A DNA stretch of 10,516 bases from an uncultured Anaerolineae bacterium (GTDB lineage: Bacteria; Chloroflexota; Anaerolineae; Anaerolineales; Villigracilaceae). Both the position numbers and the translations under genes were made by a program. Below are positions 6,813-10,516 of the stretch, one piece after another. Numbering within the stretch: the first letter of the stretch is position 1; every line of letters begins with the position of its first letter. A model generated the notes under the pieces. The model was not told the origin of the DNA and did no database searches. It saw nothing but the letters and a program-made list of their open reading frames with translations. The stretch spans positions 1-10,516 of the forward strand of contig CAINXK010000048.1 of NCBI GenBank assembly GCA_903854805.1. Reading direction: 5' to 3'.

Positions 6813-7567
6813 CCACCGTCGACGGTCAGGACGGCGCCGGTTACAAAGGCAGATTCGGCCGATGCAAGATAAAGGGCAGCGTTGGCAACATCCAGAGCAG
6901 AGCCAAAGTCGCCGGTCAGAGGTTGGAGCTGAGGCAGGCGGGCGCGAATATGTTCATTTTCCTGAGCGCGCCTGCTCATAGGGGTGGCAATCAGGCCGGG
7001 CAGGATGACGTTGGCACGCAAACCCTGTGGGGCATAGAAGGAGGCAATTGAGCGGGTGAGGCTGATAGCGGCGCCTTTGCTGGCAGCATAGGCGTGGGTG
7101 GAGAAATCCTGGTCTCCACCCACCAAACCAAGCACAGAAGCGACATTGACAATTACGCCGCTCTGCCTCGACAGCATAGGCGGCAGGGCATATTTGCAGC
7201 AGTAGAAGAGACTATTCAGGTTTAGATCGAGGGTTCTATGCCAGCCTTCAAGTGTACATTCAGCGGTGGGGCCATCGCCCCAGCGCCGGCCGGAACCGCC
7301 CGCGACATTGACCAGCACATCCAGACCACCGCAGCGCTCAACCACTTCCTGAAAGGCGGTTTCGACCTGCGCAGCCTGGGTCAGGTCCAATATCTGGCTT
7401 TCGGCGGGGAATTTTCCCGGAGAGTTGGACAGAGTCTGGCTGGCAGAGACCGGGTCAATCTCAAAGATGATAACCCGCGCACCTTCGGCTGCAAAGCGTT
7501 GGGCGGTAGCGCGACCGATTCCGCTGCCGCCGCCAGTAATGACCACGATTTTGCCATCCAGGCGCAT
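6797..7567 (-). CDS. Short-chain dehydrogenase/reductase (SDR), classical type
   Basis: A 256-residue protein of standard SDR length. The start at 7567 follows the SIS gene stop by one base (TGA-G-ATG) and opens with MRLDGKIVVITGG, the usual SDR beginning. A 19-codon extension to 7624 would overlap the SIS gene and is not homologous-looking. Motifs are TGGGSGIG (11-18, nucleotide binding), Glu36 at the end of the second strand (suggesting NAD rather than NADP), NVAG (87-90), Ser144, Tyr160 and Lys164 (catalytic, YAASK), and LPGLIATPM (189-197). The C-terminus LTVDGG is complete. It most likely oxidises or reduces a sugar, sugar acid or polyol hydroxyl in the cytoplasm; with the UlaG-like hydrolase it could form a dehydrogenase-lactonase pair. 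The exact substrate is not predictable from SDR sequence. A GGTGGG stretch just upstream may serve as ribosome binding site. Confidence 0.93.
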   Translation of the reverse strand: MRLDGKIVVITGGGSGIGRATAQRFAAEGARVIIFEIDPVSASQTLSNSPGKFPAESQILDLTQAAQVETAFQEVVERCGGLDVLVNVAGGSGRRWGDGPTAECTLEGWHRTLDLNLNSLFYCCKYALPPMLSRQSGVIVNVASVLGLVGGDQDFSTHAYAASKGAAISLTRSIASFYAPQGLRANVILPGLIATPMSRRAQENEHIRARLPQLQPLTGDFGSALDVANAALYLASAESAFVTGAVLTVDGGWTVR

Positions 7568-7568
7568 C

Positions 7569-8342
7569 TCACCCACCGTAAACCTTACGGATGCGGGCGC
7601 GGTAATCGTCGTAGCATTCATCAAAACGTTTTTTGGAGGCCGGGCCGCCGATCAGAACGCTGCTGGTCAGCACGATGGGTGGCTTGTTGAGGGCTGTCAG
7701 CTTCTCGGCGACCAGGCATTTGATGGCATTGGTGACGGCCGCCGCGCCGATGGTGGAACCAGGGCCAACCGGGTCTGCCAACCCGGGGACGGTGACAAGG
7801 GCATCACCGCCGGGGGTACAGTTATCAATCACGATATCCGCCAAATCGGGCAGTTTTTTGCCACTTGAGTGCAGGGCGCTGGAGCGGGCGCAGTGATCGA
7901 GGGAGACGACCGCGATGACCGGGAAGCCCAGTCGCTTGGCCTCGCTGGCCACATCGATGACCACTTCGTTAATGCCACCGTTGGAGAAGAGCAGGAAACA
8001 ATCTGGCGGCGAGAAGACGAAATTGCGCAGGATGACCTGGCCGAGGCCTTCGACATGCTCGAGAAACATGGCCTGGCGCTGGCCGTTGGCGCCAACGACC
8101 ACGTTATGAAAAGTGAGCGAGAGTTCGACGATCGGGTGGAAGCCGGGAAAACTGCCGTGGCGCGGGAACATCTCTTCCACAAAAATGCGCGAATGGCCGG
8201 TGCCAAACATGTGTACAAGGCCGCTGCCAGCAATGGTACGGGCGCACAATTCGGCGGCACTTTCAATCGCGCCCATCTGGCTGGTCTGGATACGTTCGAG
8301 GATGGCCTGGGATTGGCGAATGTATTCGAAAGCGGAATTCAT
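7569..8342 (-). CDS. SIS-domain protein, putative phosphosugar binding or isomerase (UPF0309/COG4821-like)
   Basis: A 257-residue cytoplasmic protein with a single sugar-isomerase (SIS) domain. After a helical N-terminus (1-38) comes GLVHMFGTGHSRIFVEEM (41-58), whose GTGHS loop is the typical phosphate-binding turn of this group. Then comes LLFSNGGINEVVID (117-130), where most SIS relatives read SNSGxN. A second Rossmann-type half follows (IAVVSLDH 143-150, DIVIDNCTPGGDALV 169-183). The size and the HMFGTGHS region match COG4821/UPF0309 proteins, often found beside sugar transport genes but with poorly defined reactions. Start choice is secure: AGGAG (8348-8352) sits five bases before the ATG. 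The stop is one base before the SDR start. It may isomerise, deaminate or sense a phosphorylated (amino) sugar. It follows a 107-bp gap after the regulator gene. Confidence 0.88.
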   Translation of the reverse strand: MNSAFEYIRQSQAILERIQTSQMGAIESAAELCARTIAGSGLVHMFGTGHSRIFVEEMFPRHGSFPGFHPIVELSLTFHNVVVGANGQRQAMFLEHVEGLGQVILRNFVFSPPDCFLLFSNGGINEVVIDVASEAKRLGFPVIAVVSLDHCARSSALHSSGKKLPDLADIVIDNCTPGGDALVTVPGLADPVGPGSTIGAAAVTNAIKCLVAEKLTALNKPPIVLTSSVLIGGPASKKRFDECYDDYRARIRKVYGG

Positions 8343-8449
8343 GGTTTCTCCTGGTAAGTAAGTGGCTCGTGAAGGTAACCGCCCCGCGGGAACCTGATCG
8401 ATTTAGTACCAACCCGCGAAACAGATGAGATTCGACGAGAGGTCGGGGA
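8343..8449. other. 107-bp gap between regulator and SIS genes
   Basis: This is the only sizeable gap inside the leftward operon. It contains the SIS gene ribosome binding site and an imperfect GC-rich stem: GGT (8374-8376) with ACC (8392-8394), and CCGC (8379-8382) with GCGG (8386-8389), separated by two mismatches. No T tract follows and I could not find a convincing -35/-10 pair, so an internal promoter or attenuator is possible but unsupported. Confidence 0.5.
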
Positions 8450-9217
8450 TCAGCCAGGCAGGGTATGGGTGGTGCTGTATTCGTAACGGTCAGCACGATA
8501 GTAGGCAGAAGAATGCTCAATCACGGCGCCTGAATCAGTATAGGCGGTGGTGCCGACGTACAGCAGAGGAGTGCCGGGGATTACATCAAGCAGATCGGCG
8601 CGGTATTCATCGGCAGCAATAGCCCGCACAACGTGGTCAATGCGGGTAATAGCAATCTGATAACGTGTGGCCAGTATCTCGTATAGTGAGTGGGTGGAAA
8701 AATCATGCTGTTCAAGCCCCGGACAACTTTCGGTCAGCACAGTGCTGATCTGATGGCAGACCGGGTCAGCATCCCCCAAGCGCAGGCGTTCAATGATCAG
8801 GCAGGGTTTGCCATGCCAGGCTATCAGATCCGGGAGATTTTCGGTCTCCAGGTTTGTGGTCTGCAGACTGAGGACGTGTGAGTGAGGTTCGCGGCCCAAT
8901 TCGCGCATTTGCTGGCTGAAGGAGCGGTCCAGAAAAAAATGGACGTGATGACGCTGTTCGCGTACGAAGGTTCCACGTCCGGCAAAGCGCTCAACGATAT
9001 CCTCGTCGACCAGGCGGGCAATGGCCTGACGAACGGTCTGGCGGCCAACCCCATAGGCGCGGCAGATTTCCATTTCCGGAGGTAACATACCACCGGTTGG
9101 GATGATACTGCGTTGAATCATCTGGCGCAGGTCGAGGTAAATCTGGTGGTAAAGCGGTACCGGGCTGTGGACATCAACCGGAGAGAAGAGCAGGTTGGTA
9201 GGGATATCAGGACTCAT
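8450..9217 (-). CDS. GntR-family transcriptional regulator, HutC/FarR type with UTRA domain
   Basis: A 255-residue regulator of typical HutC-subfamily length. The winged helix spans about residues 20-88: VPLYHQIYLDLRQMI, then LPPEMEICRAYGVGRQTVRQAI (45-66) with the recognition helix, and the wing ERFAGRGTFV (76-85). Residues 100-248 resemble a UTRA ligand-binding domain, including LIIERLR (140-146), HSLYEIL (176-182), a Glu/Asp-rich GTPLLYVGTTAYTDSGAVIEHS stretch (215-236) and the closing YYRADRYEY (239-247). UTRA domains usually bind a sugar phosphate or related metabolite and release DNA. The start overlaps the UroD-like stop as ATGA, so it is co-transcribed with the genes it probably controls. 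The palindrome at 10403-10418 near the operon promoter is a candidate operator, which would make it autoregulatory; this is inferred from position. Confidence 0.94.
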   Translation of the reverse strand: MSPDIPTNLLFSPVDVHSPVPLYHQIYLDLRQMIQRSIIPTGGMLPPEMEICRAYGVGRQTVRQAIARLVDEDIVERFAGRGTFVREQRHHVHFFLDRSFSQQMRELGREPHSHVLSLQTTNLETENLPDLIAWHGKPCLIIERLRLGDADPVCHQISTVLTESCPGLEQHDFSTHSLYEILATRYQIAITRIDHVVRAIAADEYRADLLDVIPGTPLLYVGTTAYTDSGAVIEHSSAYYRADRYEYSTTHTLPG

Positions 9218-10368
9218 ATTTCCAGTCCAAGCGGGTATTTCCCCAATTTTTGGGCCGATTCATAAAGAGCAAGAACGTTTTCGGGCGGGACATCGGCCTG
9301 GAGATGGTTGGAGGGCGCCAATATGTACCCACCGCCCGGGGCAAGCTGGGCCAGGCAGCGTTTGAGATCCTGGATGACATCCTGGTAGCTACCTTGCATG
9401 GCATGCGAGATATCGATGCTGCCGAGGAAGCTGACCTGCCCGCCGAAGCGAGCCTTGACAGCCGGAATATCGGTGGCAGGCAAGGGCTCGAGCGGATGGA
9501 TGACATCCACACCGATGGAGATGATTTCTGGGATGAGGCTGGTGATGGCTCCATCGCTATGCAGCATGACTTTGGTTTGAGGGTTGGCATGTTTGATGAC
9601 ATTGACCAGGCGCGCCAGGCAGGGTTTGATAAAACTGCGGAACATAGCCGGCGAAATAAGCAGGTTTTTGTTGCCGGCGTAATCATCACCTGGCAACTCG
9701 ACCATGTCGAACCATTGTCCAGCAGCCTGCATGGAGAGACGTAGCAGGCCTTCAATCGATGTGGTGATTTGATCGAGCAGGCTGCGGGCAAAATCGGGAC
9801 GCAGGGCCAGATCGGAGAGAAAGTTTTCAGTACCACGCAGATCACAGGCGGTCTGGAAGGGGCCGTGCGATGCGACCATGCGCATGATTACGAAATAGCT
9901 GGTGTCTTCCCGCAGGCTGCGGGCGCGGTTGGCCAAGCCAGCCGTCCAACGTGGATCGGTAAGATCAGGCCAGCGCACCAGATGTTCGATATCCGCCTCT
10001 TCAGATGCGTTTTCAAGCAGGCCTGAGCCGGTGTAGAAGTAGGGCACGGCGCGCTTCCAGACCTGGCCATAGGAATCGTAAAAAGTGTTTTCATCCGGAC
10101 CAGGATTGACCGGACTGTTGGGAAGCAGCCCGGGCCAGCAGTAGCGTGTATCAGTGCCAAGTCGTTCAAGCAGGCGATCATCCATGTATGAGATGTTGTG
10201 ACCACTGCGGAAGGGTAATACGGGTTGTCCGAGCCCTAGATGACGTAGCAGGCGCAAATAGAGATCATCAACGAGGCCGTAAGGGCCACCACCGAGCGCC
10301 AGGGGTACCCTGTCGGGTTCCTGGTGGTTAAGCGAGGCGATGACACGTTCGCGAGGCAGCATGGGCAT
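9214..10368 (-). CDS. Uroporphyrinogen decarboxylase family protein (UroD/MtaA-like), function unknown
   Basis: A 384-residue protein with the UroD-like TIM barrel. It has RERVIASLNHQEPDRVPL (6-23, the usual opening of this group), ELPGDDYAGNKNLLISPAMF (224-243), LHSDGAI (269-275), VDVIHPLEP (287-295), FLGSIDI (314-320) and GGGYILAPSNHLQADVPPENV (345-365). It is not a haem biosynthesis HemE: the match is to the divergent members often found beside sugar transport and GntR genes. The methylcobamide methyltransferases of the family (MtaA/CmuA type) carry His-x-Cys zinc ligands. Here that site reads His270-Ser-Asp272, so no zinc thiolate is expected and the chemistry is unclear. It is the first gene of the leftward operon. 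The ATG at 10368 is preceded by a weak GGAA about ten bases upstream; ATG 10362 is an alternative. Confidence 0.87.
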   Translation of the reverse strand: MPMLPRERVIASLNHQEPDRVPLALGGGPYGLVDDLYLRLLRHLGLGQPVLPFRSGHNISYMDDRLLERLGTDTRYCWPGLLPNSPVNPGPDENTFYDSYGQVWKRAVPYFYTGSGLLENASEEADIEHLVRWPDLTDPRWTAGLANRARSLREDTSYFVIMRMVASHGPFQTACDLRGTENFLSDLALRPDFARSLLDQITTSIEGLLRLSMQAAGQWFDMVELPGDDYAGNKNLLISPAMFRSFIKPCLARLVNVIKHANPQTKVMLHSDGAITSLIPEIISIGVDVIHPLEPLPATDIPAVKARFGGQVSFLGSIDISHAMQGSYQDVIQDLKRCLAQLAPGGGYILAPSNHLQADVPPENVLALYESAQKLGKYPLGLEI

Positions 10369-10383
10369 ATTTTTTTGAATTCC

Positions 10384-10436
10384 AATCGATTCTGGGTTAG
10401 TTTAATGTACGAACATTAGATCAATTCTAATCGATT
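10384..10436. repeat. Pair of AATCGATT palindromes in the divergent promoter region
   Basis: The 8-bp palindrome AATCGATT occurs at 10384-10391 and again at 10429-10436, 45 bp centre to centre, flanking the TAATGT/ACATTA site. The second copy touches the leftward -10 box. A CG-centred palindrome of this kind resembles LacI-family half-site architecture, but no LacI gene is seen in the window. Two 7-bp direct repeats GATTGTT (10433-10439 and 10441-10447) lie alongside. Confidence 0.5.
10403..10418. promoter_or_regulatory. Candidate repressor operator (palindrome) at the operon start point
   Basis: TAATGT (10403-10408) and ACATTA (10413-10418) form a perfect 6-bp inverted repeat around ACGA. 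It covers roughly +1 to +15 of the predicted leftward transcript, a position suited to repression. Size and AT-rich arms are compatible with a GntR/HutC dimer site, and a GntR gene is second in this operon. Which protein binds is an inference. Confidence 0.55.
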
Positions 10437-10452
10437 GTTTGATTGTTCGCAA
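10424..10452 (-). promoter_or_regulatory. Sigma70-type promoter of the leftward catabolic operon
   Basis: On the - strand a -35 box TTGCGA (10447-10452, four of six consensus bases) and a -10 box TAGAAT (10424-10429, five of six) are separated by 17 bases. The predicted transcription start is near 10417, giving a leader of about 50 bases before the UroD-like ATG at 10368. The candidate operator (10403-10418) begins at this start point. Confidence 0.65.
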
Positions 10453-10455
10453 GAA

Positions 10456-10484
10456 TTGACGTCCTGTAAAAGTGACTTTATAAT
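10456..10484 (+). promoter_or_regulatory. Rightward sigma70-type promoter for an unseen divergent gene
   Basis: TTGACG (10456-10461, five of six consensus bases) and TATAAT (10479-10484, perfect) are separated by exactly 17 bases. The start of transcription is expected near 10491 and the transcript leaves the window to the right. Its -35 box lies only three bases from the -35 box of the leftward promoter, so the two promoters are back to back and probably compete or share control. Confidence 0.8.
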
Positions 10485-10516
10485 CTTAATACCGAACTTA
10501 ATTAGGGCTACTTGGG

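Noticed and set aside
7568..7624. 19-codon N-terminal extension of the SDR
   Set aside because: It overlaps the SIS coding end; MRLDGKIVVITGG from 7567 is the normal SDR start.
7238..8357. Open frames of about 150-160 codons on the + strand across the SDR and SIS genes
   Set aside because: They are reverse-complement readings of well-supported genes and show no protein family features.
9250..9744. 164-codon open frame on the + strand inside the UroD-like gene
   Set aside because: Antisense shadow of a conserved gene with no ribosome binding site or recognisable domain.
9207..9845. 212-codon open frame on the - strand, shifted relative to the UroD-like gene
   Set aside because: Same strand, different frame; Ser/Pro/Arg-rich translation with no motif, while the UroD-like frame has many conserved blocks.
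9214..10368. UroD-like gene as hemE of haem biosynthesis
   Set aside because: Sequence blocks match the divergent UroD family of sugar and methyltransferase contexts, and no other haem genes are nearby.
10486..10504. AT-rich stretch downstream of the rightward -10 that looks like a second copy of the 10403-10418 operator
   Set aside because: Similarity requires a gap and the symmetry is weak in such AT-rich DNA; not enough to call a site.

Overview
The window is a carbohydrate uptake and catabolism locus from a bacterium of moderate to fairly high GC content. Family content (RbsABC-type sugar transporter, UroD-like and core-MetE-like proteins, UlaG-like metallo-hydrolase, COG4821-type SIS protein, HutC-type GntR regulator) resembles what is often seen in Chloroflexota (Anaerolineae-like) and some Clostridia. 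I favour Chloroflexota, but this is an inference from gene content, not from a marker gene. No rRNA, tRNA, CRISPR array, insertion sequence or phage gene was seen.

Left half, + strand (1-4195): a four-gene ABC importer operon. It holds the C-terminal 248 residues of a type I sugar-binding protein, a fused two-domain ATPase (751-2268), and two RbsC-type permeases (2265-3233 and 3230-4195). The genes are 3 bp apart or overlap by ATGA. A clear intrinsic terminator closes the operon at 4219-4248. Between this operon and the convergent right-hand one lie 258 bases that also carry a perfect 17-bp inverted repeat (4366-4419).

Right half, - strand (10368 down to 4454): seven genes transcribed leftwards. 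In order they are a UroD-family protein, a GntR/UTRA regulator, a SIS-domain protein, a short-chain dehydrogenase, a damaged KDPG-aldolase-like gene, a core-MetE-like methyltransferase and a UlaG-like metallo-beta-lactamase-fold hydrolase. Most junctions are ATGA overlaps or 1-nt gaps; the only real gap is 107 bp, between the regulator and the SIS gene. The operon starts at an AT-rich intergenic region (10369-10516). That region has a good leftward sigma70-type promoter, a near-perfect rightward promoter facing an unseen divergent gene, and a palindrome placed where a repressor would sit.

Working model (inference): a sugar or sugar derivative is imported by the left operon and sensed by the GntR regulator. 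It is then processed by the SDR (oxidation), the UlaG-like hydrolase (possible lactonase), the SIS protein (phosphosugar handling) and originally an aldolase. The UroD-like and MetE-like proteins belong to one structural superfamily of methyl-transfer and decarboxylation enzymes. Their presence together hints at removal or transfer of a methyl group, but the substrate cannot be read from the sequence. The most solid oddity is the aldolase, which has lost its N-terminal part and an internal block and no longer has a well-placed start codon in frame.
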